Part shown: positions 25,572 through 32,505 of the stretch, piece by piece
Numbering within the stretch: position 1 is the stretch's first letter
Layout of the letters: the number at the start of each line of letters is the position of its first letter
From: Nocardioides sp. Iso805N
Lineage (GTDB): Bacteria > Actinomycetota > Actinomycetes > Propionibacteriales > Nocardioidaceae
Direction of reading: 5' to 3'
DNA: 64,000 nucleotides
Assembly (NCBI RefSeq): GCF_000364605.1
Contig: NZ_KB822576.1
Span: 124,001 to 188,000 of the forward strand
Made by a program: the position numbers and the translations under genes
Notes under the pieces: model-generated
The model's database searches: none
The model's input: only the letters and a program-made list of their open reading frames with translations
Told to the model about the DNA's origin: nothing

Positions 25572-26345
25572 CTACTCCTCGAGCAGCAGCCGCATCTTCG
25601 TCAGGCTGCGCCGCAGCAGCCGGGAGACCTGCATCTGCGAGACGCCGAGGACGCGCGCGATCTCGGCCTGGGTCTTGCCATCGGTGAACCGCAGCGTGAC
25701 CGCCTGTCGCTCCGCCTCGCTCAGCTCGGCGATGGCCTCGCTGAGGTCGACCCGATCCTCGACGCTGCCGTACCCACGCTCCTCCGCCGCGACGAGGTGC
25801 TGCAGCGAGCCACCTGAGGGATCGATGAGCGGCTCCAGGGAGCGACCCTCGCGGCTGCGTCCGACCTCGATCGTCTCCACCACCTCCTCAGCGCTGGCGC
25901 CGATCCTGGTGGCGAGCTCGGAGATCGTGGGCGCTCTGCCGAGCTCCTGGCTCAGCCGCTCCCGCGCCTCGATGACGGCGCTCTGCAGCTCCTGAGCGCG
26001 GCGCGGTGCGCGAACCAGCGAGCCCGAGTCGCGCAGATAGCGCTTGATCTCGCCCAGGATCATCGGTGCGGCATAGGTGACGAACTCGTGGCCCCGTTGC
26101 GGCTCGAACCTGTCGACCGCCTTGATCAGGCCCACCGATCCGACCTGCACGAGGTCCTCCAGCGCGCCCTTGCGCCCGGCCAGGCGGCTGGCCAGGTAAC
26201 CGACCAGCGGGAGGTTCGTCTCGATGATCTCCTCGCGGACAGCGCGGTACTCATCGACCCCGATCCCCGGTGCCGACAAGCGTTCAAAGAGCCGCCCGAC
26301 CTCCTCCGACTTCCTCGAGGTCCAGCGGGATTCGTCCTGCGTCAC
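25572..26345 (-). CDS. RNA polymerase sigma factor, SigB/SigF/SigG (group 3) type
   Basis: A 257-residue sigma-70 factor with region 2 (GALEDLVQVGSVGLIKAVDR, then RGHEFVTYAAPMILGEIKRY), region 3 (about 115-175) and region 4 with the helix-turn-helix QAEIARVLGVSQMQVSRLLR. This matches the general-stress sigma group of actinomycetes and Bacillus. The start is a GTG (26343-26345) that overlaps the stop of the upstream anti-sigma-like gene (GTGA), so the two are translationally coupled. It is the last gene of a leftward operon of partner-switch regulators. It should be released from its anti-sigma partner under stress. Confidence 0.93.
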   Translation of the reverse strand: MTQDESRWTSRKSEEVGRLFERLSAPGIGVDEYRAVREEIIETNLPLVGYLASRLAGRKGALEDLVQVGSVGLIKAVDRFEPQRGHEFVTYAAPMILGEIKRYLRDSGSLVRAPRRAQELQSAVIEARERLSQELGRAPTISELATRIGASAEEVVETIEVGRSREGRSLEPLIDPSGGSLQHLVAAEERGYGSVEDRVDLSEAIAELSEAERQAVTLRFTDGKTQAEIARVLGVSQMQVSRLLRRSLTKMRLLLEE

Positions 26346-26785
26346 GAAAGCGTGCCCTCCCGGCGCCGCGTGACAGCGATCGCGATGACGTCGCCGTCGG
26401 GTCGCACGGAGACATCGGAGTCGATGGCAGTGAGCATCATCCAGGGTAGTCCGGTGCGGTCCACCGCACTGCCCTCGGCACAGGGCGCGCTCAGCTCGAA
26501 GCCGACGCAGCCCTCATCCACCTCGAAGGTGGCGGTCAACATCTGGGGGTCGGCGTCAGTGGAAGCGTCGGAGTGCGCACCGTCCGCACCGCGAAGGAGC
26601 GGCAGCAGCAGGATGGCGGCCTCGTCGACGGCCATCTGGAGCTCTTCGGCGTCCTCCAGTGCCAGATCGGCGAGCACGGCCATCGATCGACTCATCGCTC
26701 GGATCGAGGCGACGAAGTCCGGGTGCGCAGGCACCTTCACCGTCACGGCCGACGAGGGCCAGGAGACGTTGCCAGGGAAGATCAT
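26342..26785 (-). CDS. Anti-sigma factor, RsbW/UsfX-like
   Basis: A 147-residue protein whose fold pattern matches HATPase-type anti-sigma factors such as mycobacterial UsfX. A helix EDAEELQMAVDEAAILLLP corresponds to the N box, and GLPWMMLTAIDSDVSVRPDG fits the end of the domain. The ATP-binding residues are weak: the N-box Asn is absent and no clear G1 box is seen. It may therefore bind the sigma factor without being an active kinase. The ATG at 26783-26785 follows GAGGTAGCA. Its stop overlaps the sigma start by four bases, the usual arrangement for a sigma/anti-sigma pair. Confidence 0.78.
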   Translation of the reverse strand: MIFPGNVSWPSSAVTVKVPAHPDFVASIRAMSRSMAVLADLALEDAEELQMAVDEAAILLLPLLRGADGAHSDASTDADPQMLTATFEVDEGCVGFELSAPCAEGSAVDRTGLPWMMLTAIDSDVSVRPDGDVIAIAVTRRREGTLS

Positions 26786-26885
26786 TGCTACCTCACTGCC
26801 GCTCGCGCGGCACCCGGGGCTCGGAAGTCCCCCGGACCCGAGGGGCGCGGGGGCGTGACCGATCAGTTCAGTACGGCGCCGCGCC

Positions 26886-27224
26886 TCACGCGTCACCCTG
26901 CCGAGCGGCGAACAGGTCCGTGATGCCGGCCACGGCCAGTACGCGGTCCACGGCCGCCGACTGTCCGACCACCACGACCTCGGTGCCGACGCTGGCCGCA
27001 GCGCGCCGAATCTCGAGCAGCGCGCTGATCCCGGTGGAGTCGAGGAACGTGACTCCACTGAGGTCCAGCCGCACCGGGCCGCTACGACCGGTCGCCGTCC
27101 ACGCATCGGCGGCCGCGACGAACTCGTGCGCCGTCGCCAGATCCACGTCGCCGGTGATCACGAGGACGTCCTGACCGGTCGCGTCGATCTCGCGTGTTGC
27201 TGCGAAGAGGGGCACGACGCTCAT
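26886..27224 (-). CDS. Anti-sigma factor antagonist (STAS domain, RsbV-like)
   Basis: A 112-residue single STAS domain. The phosphorylation motif is LDLSGVTFLDSTGISALLEI, where the Ser in DSTG is the family phosphosite. In its unphosphorylated form it should bind the anti-sigma protein and free the sigma factor. The ATG at 27222-27224 lies just two bases from the stop of the preceding STAS gene (27226), so translation is likely coupled. A 100-base gap then separates it from the anti-sigma gene. It is paralogous to the STAS protein at 27226-27564, with the same length. Confidence 0.88.
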   Translation of the reverse strand: MSVVPLFAATREIDATGQDVLVITGDVDLATAHEFVAAADAWTATGRSGPVRLDLSGVTFLDSTGISALLEIRRAAASVGTEVVVVGQSAAVDRVLAVAGITDLFAARQGDA

Positions 27225-27225
27225 C

Positions 27226-27564
27226 CTAACGATCCACCGTGCTGGCACCGACCAGCGACGGAACGGGGGTCCACACCTGGCCCAGGCCGGTGACCTCGAA
27301 GATGCGCTCGACCCGGGCCGAGCGCGGCGCCACCACCATCGCGACGTTGCGGGCAGCAGCCTCGCGGGACAGCTCGACGATCGAGCCGATACCGGTGGAG
27401 TCGATGAAGTCCACGCCCGCCATGTCGAGGGTCAGCGAGCCGCCCCGTGCGAGCGCGTCGCGGCCGGCCTCGACCAGCGCCTCGCGGGTGACCAGATCCA
27501 CAGATCCTTCGAGAGTCAAGGTGCAGTTGCCCTCGTCGTCTCGTCGCGTGATCGTCAGCTTCAT
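27226..27564 (-). CDS. Anti-sigma factor antagonist (STAS domain, second copy)
   Basis: A 112-residue STAS protein with the motif LDMAGVDFIDSTGIGSIVEL, keeping the Ser of DSTG. Its ATG overlaps the stop of the ATPase gene at 27561-27564, and the next STAS gene starts immediately after it. Two antagonists in one operon suggest that two signals feed one sigma factor, or that each pairs with one of the two HATPase proteins here. Which binds which cannot be told from sequence. Confidence 0.88.
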   Translation of the reverse strand: MKLTITRRDDEGNCTLTLEGSVDLVTREALVEAGRDALARGGSLTLDMAGVDFIDSTGIGSIVELSREAAARNVAMVVAPRSARVERIFEVTGLGQVWTPVPSLVGASTVDR

Positions 27565-27989
27565 ACCTTCTCCCCTGCCCTCTCATCTTGGTCCCACGTC
27601 GCATTCTCGACCGTGAGACGGAACCACACCGTCTTGCCCTCGCGCCCTTGGTCGACGTCCACGCCCCACTGGTCAGCGAGTCGTTGCACGATCCCGAGGC
27701 CGCGCCCCGATGCGGCCGACGGGTCGCCGATCCCGGTCCGCACCAGGGGCAGGCCGACCCCGTCGTCGTGCACGGCGACAGTCAACGCCCCGTCGTGCAG
27801 CGAGACCGTCAGGAGCGCGAGCCCAGCGCCATGACGTACGGCGTTGCTCATCAACTCCGAGACCAGCAGCGCAGCATCGTCACGCAGTCCCTGGGGCAGT
27901 CGCGCCCCGACCGTGGCCACGACGGTGCGCGCCGTGCCGATCGAGGTAGGGACGGCAGGCAGCTCGAGGGACTCCCGACGTTCGATCAT
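27561..27989 (-). CDS. Anti-sigma/serine kinase ATPase (HATPase, RsbW-like)
   Basis: A 142-residue GHKL ATPase domain. The N box (LVSELMSNAVRHG), G1 (VHDDGVGLP) and G2 (GRGLGIVQRLADQWG) motifs are all intact, so ATP binding and serine kinase activity are plausible. It is the first gene of the leftward sigma operon and overlaps the following STAS gene by four bases. It probably phosphorylates one of the STAS antagonists. The ATG at 27987-27989 has no strong ribosome-binding site; the frame stays open upstream, but homology stops here. Confidence 0.86.
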   Translation of the reverse strand: MIERRESLELPAVPTSIGTARTVVATVGARLPQGLRDDAALLVSELMSNAVRHGAGLALLTVSLHDGALTVAVHDDGVGLPLVRTGIGDPSAASGRGLGIVQRLADQWGVDVDQGREGKTVWFRLTVENATWDQDERAGEKV

Positions 27990-28508
27990 GGCGCCGTCAG
28001 CTCCGTGGGCGATGCCACTAGCCGGTCGGATGGCTGTGCCACTCGCAGGGTTCCTCTCGTTCAAAAGCGACGAGACGATCACACACGGTTGAAAGCGCGA
28101 TCGTCGCCGTCGGCCCACCATCGGAGCGGCGAAGCGTCTGTGTCGGGGCCGGTGCGCCCCCATGAGGGTCGGTCGCATTATGCCGCACTGTCCAGGTTCG
28201 TCGCGCCACACCAGCACTCGAACTGCCGGAGGGCCACACCGTCATCGAAGACCACCTCGGCGACGCGCCAGTCGTGGCCGTGGGCGCTCCCCTCGCCAAC
28301 AGCAGCTCTCGCCACGGTGCTCCCCCTCTGGTCGTACAGCCGGTCCCCACGGTCGAGCCATCACTGCCCGAGGGCCGAGATTCTTAAACAACGCGACCTG
28401 CCGAACCTTGTTGACGCGTCAGTAGGGCGGGAATCGAAGCCCTCTGCCAAGATACGGACCACGGTGAGCTCCTTACCGTGCAACTCCTGCGACGAAGGAT
28501 GACAAGAC
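27990..28508. other. Divergent intergenic region of the stress locus (519 bases)
   Basis: No convincing gene is seen. It separates the leftward sigma operon from the rightward stressosome operon. Only one weak sigma-F-like promoter candidate (28364-28389, minus strand) stands out. The length suggests long 5' leaders or several promoters. Confidence 0.6.
28364..28389 (-). promoter_or_regulatory. Possible SigB/SigF-type promoter
   Basis: On the minus strand GTTT (28386-28389), 16 bases, then GGGCAG (28364-28369) resembles the actinobacterial SigF consensus GTTT-N15-17-GGGTA, with one mismatch in the -10. It points toward the sigma operon but lies about 375 bases from its first gene. Autoregulation would fit, but the evidence is weak. 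Confidence 0.28.
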
Positions 28509-29345
28509 GTGTCGTCACAACCCGAGAACGACTGGATCGACCTGCTCCGCGACAGTCGGGACGAGGTGATCCCCGCCTGGACGAGCGTCGTCGAGGCGAC
28601 CCTCGCCGGCCGTATGACGACGAGCGAGCTGACCAACGACATCCGCGAGATCTTCGACGGGCTGACGGCCGGCGACGGCCGCGGCAGCGACATCCGCGCA
28701 GCGGCGTACGACGGGCTGCGCGCGCTCGTCGCCGACCTCGGCCGCACCCGTGCTCGCCAGGGCTTCTCCCCCACCGAGGCCGCTGTGAGCATCTTCGCGC
28801 TCAAGACCGCCGTGCTCGAGCTGCTCGAGAACCGCGCCGACCTCGCCGCCTACCAGGCGTTCGCCAAGCTCTCGCGGTTCGTGGACGATCTCGGGCTCTA
28901 CATGTTCGAGACCTATGCGAGCGCCCGCGAGACGGTCATCGCCCAGCAGGCCGAGTCCCTGCTCGAGCTCTCCACGCCCGTCGTGAAGCTGTGGGACGGC
29001 ATCGTGGCGCTGCCCCTCGTCGGCACCCTCGACTCCGCCCGCACCCAGGTGGTGATGGAGGCGCTGCTGCAAGCGCTGGTCGACACCGGCTCCGAGCACG
29101 CGATCATCGACATCACCGGCGTCGCCGCGGTCGACACCCAGGTCGCGCAGCACCTGCTCAAGACGGTCCAGGCCGCCCGCCTGCTCGGTGCCGAGTGCAT
29201 CGTGTCCGGCATCCGGCCGCAGATCGCCCAGACGGTGGTGGCGCTCGGCATCGAGTTCGGTGACATCCACACCAAGGCCAGCCTGTCCGACGCGATGCTG
29301 CTGGCGATGCGCCGCTCCGGTCTCGACGTCGTCAGCAGGGCCTGA
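28509..29345 (+). CDS. rsbR: Stressosome protein RsbR-like (N-terminal sensor plus STAS)
   Basis: A 278-residue protein. The N-terminal 150 residues fit the non-haem globin-like sensor of RsbR. The C-terminal STAS domain has the hallmark segments LSTPVVKLWDGIVALPLVGT and IIDITGVAAVDTQVAQHLLK, with Thr residues at the usual phosphorylation region. It forms the stressosome scaffold with RsbS and releases RsbT under stress. The GTG start follows GAAGGATGACAAGAC. It is the first gene of a six-gene rightward operon with tight overlaps, divergent from the sigma operon. Confidence 0.92.
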   Translation: MSSQPENDWIDLLRDSRDEVIPAWTSVVEATLAGRMTTSELTNDIREIFDGLTAGDGRGSDIRAAAYDGLRALVADLGRTRARQGFSPTEAAVSIFALKTAVLELLENRADLAAYQAFAKLSRFVDDLGLYMFETYASARETVIAQQAESLLELSTPVVKLWDGIVALPLVGTLDSARTQVVMEALLQALVDTGSEHAIIDITGVAAVDTQVAQHLLKTVQAARLLGAECIVSGIRPQIAQTVVALGIEFGDIHTKASLSDAMLLAMRRSGLDVVSRA

Positions 29346-29749
29346 TGGAGCGCATCCCGATCCTGCGGATCGGCAACATGCTGCTGGTCTCCATCCAGGT
29401 GGACCTGCAGGACCACACCGCGCTGATGCTGCAGGACGACCTGAGCAACAGGATCGTGGAGACCGGCGCCAAGGGTGTCCTGATCGACATCTCCGCACTG
29501 GAGATCGTGGACAGCTTCATCGGTCGGATGATCTCCACCACCGCAGCAGTGTCCCGGGTGCTCGACGCGGAGACCGTCGTGGTCGGCATGCAGCCGGCGG
29601 TGGCGATCACCCTGGTCGAACTCGGCCTGACGCTGTCGGGGGTGCGCACCGCGCTCGACGTGGACCGGGGAATCCGGCTGCTGAGCCGCGGCATCGACGA
29701 CCGCGCCCGCGGAGGGGACGTGATCCGCGATGACTACCTCGCCGAGTGA
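29345..29749 (+). CDS. rsbS: Stressosome STAS protein RsbS-like
   Basis: A 134-residue single STAS domain. The phosphoacceptor motif DISALEIVDSFIGRMI is nearly identical in pattern to Bacillus RsbS, with Ser57 matching the Ser phosphorylated by RsbT. It shares one base with the rsbR stop (TGATG) and overlaps the kinase gene by 20 bases. Unstressed, it holds RsbT in the stressosome. The tail (GGDVIRDDYLAE) is slightly longer than in Bacillus. Confidence 0.93.
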   Translation: MERIPILRIGNMLLVSIQVDLQDHTALMLQDDLSNRIVETGAKGVLIDISALEIVDSFIGRMISTTAAVSRVLDAETVVVGMQPAVAITLVELGLTLSGVRTALDVDRGIRLLSRGIDDRARGGDVIRDDYLAE

Positions 29750-30146
29750 GGCGAGCACCGTCATCGAGGTACGCGCCGACTCCGATGTCGTGCGCGTGCG
29801 ACAGTCCGTGCGCGACTTCGCGATGGCGGCGAAGCTCTCACTCGTCGACCAGACGAAGCTGGTGACGGCCGCCAGCGAGCTCGCCCGCAACACGCTGGTC
29901 TACGGCGGCGGCGGCGAGGCACGTGTCCGGATCCTCGAGCGCACCGGTGTGGCCGGTGTCGAGGTGGTCTTCGCCGACGAAGGCCCTGGCATCCCGGATG
30001 TCGACCTGGCCCTCACCGACGGGTGGACCAGCGGCGGCGGCCTGGGTCTGGGCCTGTCCGGCACCCGGCGGCTCGTCGACGACTTCGAGCTCGACACAGC
30101 GGCGGGCGAGGGCACCCGGATCAGCATCGTCAAGTGGAGGCGATGA
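29730..30146 (+). CDS. rsbT: Serine/threonine kinase RsbT-like
   Basis: A 138-residue GHKL kinase. The N box ASELARNTLVYGGGG, G1 box FADEGPGIPD and G2 box GGGLGLGLSGTRRLVDDFEL are all intact. It should phosphorylate RsbR and RsbS and, once released, activate a PP2C phosphatase of the RsbU type. The candidate partner is the receiver-PP2C protein at 32498. It overlaps the next gene by four bases (ATGA). Confidence 0.93.
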   Translation: MTTSPSEASTVIEVRADSDVVRVRQSVRDFAMAAKLSLVDQTKLVTAASELARNTLVYGGGGEARVRILERTGVAGVEVVFADEGPGIPDVDLALTDGWTSGGGLGLGLSGTRRLVDDFELDTAAGEGTRISIVKWRR

Positions 30147-31180
30147 GGATGGTCGGGCTCTACGACGCCACCGGCGACATCTGGTGGCACGTCGGAGAGA
30201 GCGCGGCCGTCCCCGCCGTACGCCGTGCCGCGGCTGTCCTGGCCACTGAGCTGGGCTTCGCGCCGGAGCGGGTGGCGGAGGCCGGCATCGTCGTCACCGA
30301 GCTCGCCACCAACCTGGTCAAGCACGCTGCGGGCGGCGAGATCGCCTTGCGCACCCTCGGCAAGGGCGACGGCGCGGCTCTGCGGGTGCTGGCGATCGAC
30401 GGGGGTCCCGGCAGCCGCAACATCGATGCGCTGATCTCCGACGGCGCCTCCACCCGAGGCACGCTCGGCATCGGCCTGGGCGCCTGCAAGCGACTCTCGT
30501 CGGCCTTCGACATCTACTCCGTGCCCGCGATGGGCACGATCGCCGAGGCCGTCATCGGCCGCGATGGCGGCAGCGGCCCAGCCGCGCCGAACCGAGACGG
30601 GACGTCCGTCGCAGATCTCAGCCGGCCGTTGACCGGCGAAGGTCCGTGCGGCGACACCGCGGCCCACCGGGTCAGCGGTGGGATCCATGTCACCATGGTC
30701 GCCGACGGTCTCGGTCACGGTCCCCTGGCAGCCGAAGCGTCCCGCCGCGCGGCGGAGGTGCTGATGGCGTTGGAGGCCGTCTCGCCCGCCGCGGTGCTGG
30801 AGCGAATCCATGCCGCCCTCGGCGGTACGCGCGGCGCGGCGGTCACGGTGATCAGCTACGACCCGGCAGCGCAGCGCCTCGTGCATGCCGGCATCGGGAA
30901 CGTCGCAGCCCGCATCATCGGACCGAGCACCAGCCGCACCCTGCCTCCGCAGCCCGGCATCGCCGGCCATCGCTCACCGCGCCTGCGCGAGACGACGTAC
31001 GCGGTCGAGCCGGCGACAGCGGTGCTCATGCACAGCGACGGGCTCTCCCACCGGTGGTCGGTCGACGACGTTCCCGGCGTGCTGGCCCATGCGCCGGCCG
31101 TCATCTGCGCCGCTCTCTTCCGCGCGGCCGCCAGCCGACGCGACGACGCCGGCGTCCTCGTCCTGCGGACGCCTTCATGA
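30143..31180 (+). CDS. GHKL ATPase fused to PP2C-type phosphatase (RsbX/RsbU-like)
   Basis: A 345-residue two-domain protein. The N-terminal 135 residues are an RsbT/RsbW-like ATPase with N box TELATNLVKHAAGG, G1 AIDGGPGS and G2 TLGIGLGACKRLSSAFD. The C-terminal 190 residues are a SpoIIE/RsbX-type phosphatase: MVADGLGHGPLAAEAS, LMHSDGLSHRW and RDDAGVLVL carry the metal Asp residues. Such a fusion could both phosphorylate and dephosphorylate stressosome partners. The ATG at 30143 overlaps the rsbT stop. A GGAGG lies five bases upstream. Confidence 0.88.
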   Translation: MRMVGLYDATGDIWWHVGESAAVPAVRRAAAVLATELGFAPERVAEAGIVVTELATNLVKHAAGGEIALRTLGKGDGAALRVLAIDGGPGSRNIDALISDGASTRGTLGIGLGACKRLSSAFDIYSVPAMGTIAEAVIGRDGGSGPAAPNRDGTSVADLSRPLTGEGPCGDTAAHRVSGGIHVTMVADGLGHGPLAAEASRRAAEVLMALEAVSPAAVLERIHAALGGTRGAAVTVISYDPAAQRLVHAGIGNVAARIIGPSTSRTLPPQPGIAGHRSPRLRETTYAVEPATAVLMHSDGLSHRWSVDDVPGVLAHAPAVICAALFRAAASRRDDAGVLVLRTPS

Positions 31181-32505
31181 TCGCCACGCCGCTCGCCGAG
31201 GTCACGCTGCGCACCGAGGACGACCTCTTCGTCGCTCGCCAGCTCGGCCGCGAGTGCGCGGTCGGCCTGGGTCTCGACCGACTCGATGCCCTCCGCATGG
31301 CGACGGCCATCAGCGAGCTCGGTCGCGAGGTCGTCGCCTCCGGCGGGGGCACCGTGGTCCTCGGTGTGCGCGGCGCGATGCTGCAGGTGCGCATGCACGC
31401 CGACGGGGTACCGGACCAGTGGCCAGCTTCGGTCGCCGCAGCCTCCCGGCTCGTCGACGAGCAGTTCCCCTACGACGTCGCGCGCGGCGTGGGTCTGACC
31501 CTGGAGAAGTCCATCCCCTCGCCCGTCCCCGACGCCCACGTCCTCAAGCGCTTGCGCGGGCAGCTCCTCGCCCAGAACCCTGCCTCACCGGCCGAGGAGC
31601 TGCGCGAGCAGAACCGCGACCTGCTCAACGCGTTGGAGGAGCTGCGGGCCCAGAGCCGCGAGCTCGAGGTGGTCAACAACGAGCTCGAGGAGACCAACCG
31701 CGGGGTGATGGCGCTCTACGCCGAGCTGTCCGCGGAGCTGGATCGAACCAACCAGGGCGTGGTCGCGCTCTACGCCGAGATCGACGACAAGAACCTCCAG
31801 CTGCGCCAGGCCAGCGAGGCCAAGACCCGCTTCCTGCGCAGCATCAGCCACGAGCTGCGCACGCCCGTCAACTCCATCCTCGGCCTCACCGGCCTGCTCC
31901 TGGACCCCCACCAGACCGACCGGCTGAGCGCCGAGCACACCGAGCAGGTGCAGTACGTGCGCACCAGCGCGGGTGATCTGCAGCGCCTCGTCGAGGAGCT
32001 GCTCGACCTGGCCAAGGCCGAGTCAGGTCGACTGGAGCCCACCATGTCGGCGACCTCGCTGGAGGCACTGCTCGGCGAGCTGCGCGGCGTGATCGAGCCG
32101 ATCCTGCGCCCGGACGTCACGCTCAAGGTCGAGCTCGACGGCGTCGACGTGATCAGCACCGACCCTGACCTGCTGCGACACGTGCTCCGCAACCTGCTCA
32201 GCAACGCCGCGAAGTTCACCTCGTCGGGGTCGGTCCGGCTCAGCGCGCGCGCCGAGGAGCAGGACCTGCTCTTCGAGGTCAGCGACACCGGCGTCGGCAT
32301 CGCCGAGGACGACCTCGCCCACATCTTCGAGGAGTTCTACCAGGCCACCTCGCCCCTGCATGCCAGTGCCAAGGGCACGGGTCTGGGACTGCCGTTCGCC
32401 CAGGTGGTGGCGACAGCGCTCGGCGGGCACATCGAGGTGACGAGCGTCGTCGGCGAGGGCAGCTGCTTCTCGCTGCGGCTGCCGGTCGGCGGCAGCCATG
32501 CCTGA
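31177..32505 (+). CDS. Sensor histidine kinase with degenerate RsbT-like N-terminal domain
   Basis: A 442-residue protein starting at an ATG that overlaps the previous stop (ATGA at 31177-31180). Residues 1-125 resemble an RsbT/RsbW fold, but the N-box Asn is lost (AISELGREVV) and no G1/G2 boxes are seen. A long coiled coil (about 135-215, with NNELEETNRGVMALYAEL repeated in style) leads to a HisKA dimerisation domain with the phospho-His in SISHELRTPVNSIL. A HATPase_c domain follows (N box NLLSNAAKFTSSG, G1 DTGVGI, G2 GTGLGLPFAQ). No membrane helix is present, so it senses an internal signal. It overlaps the next gene by eight bases. Confidence 0.9.
   Translation: MIATPLAEVTLRTEDDLFVARQLGRECAVGLGLDRLDALRMATAISELGREVVASGGGTVVLGVRGAMLQVRMHADGVPDQWPASVAAASRLVDEQFPYDVARGVGLTLEKSIPSPVPDAHVLKRLRGQLLAQNPASPAEELREQNRDLLNALEELRAQSRELEVVNNELEETNRGVMALYAELSAELDRTNQGVVALYAEIDDKNLQLRQASEAKTRFLRSISHELRTPVNSILGLTGLLLDPHQTDRLSAEHTEQVQYVRTSAGDLQRLVEELLDLAKAESGRLEPTMSATSLEALLGELRGVIEPILRPDVTLKVELDGVDVISTDPDLLRHVLRNLLSNAAKFTSSGSVRLSARAEEQDLLFEVSDTGVGIAEDDLAHIFEEFYQATSPLHASAKGTGLGLPFAQVVATALGGHIEVTSVVGEGSCFSLRLPVGGSHA

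Noticed and set aside
28018..28350. A 110-codon minus-strand open frame in the stress-locus gap
   Set aside because: No ribosome-binding site, no recognisable domain, Arg/Thr-rich composition typical of antisense frames in GC-rich DNA, and it lies across the divergent promoter region.
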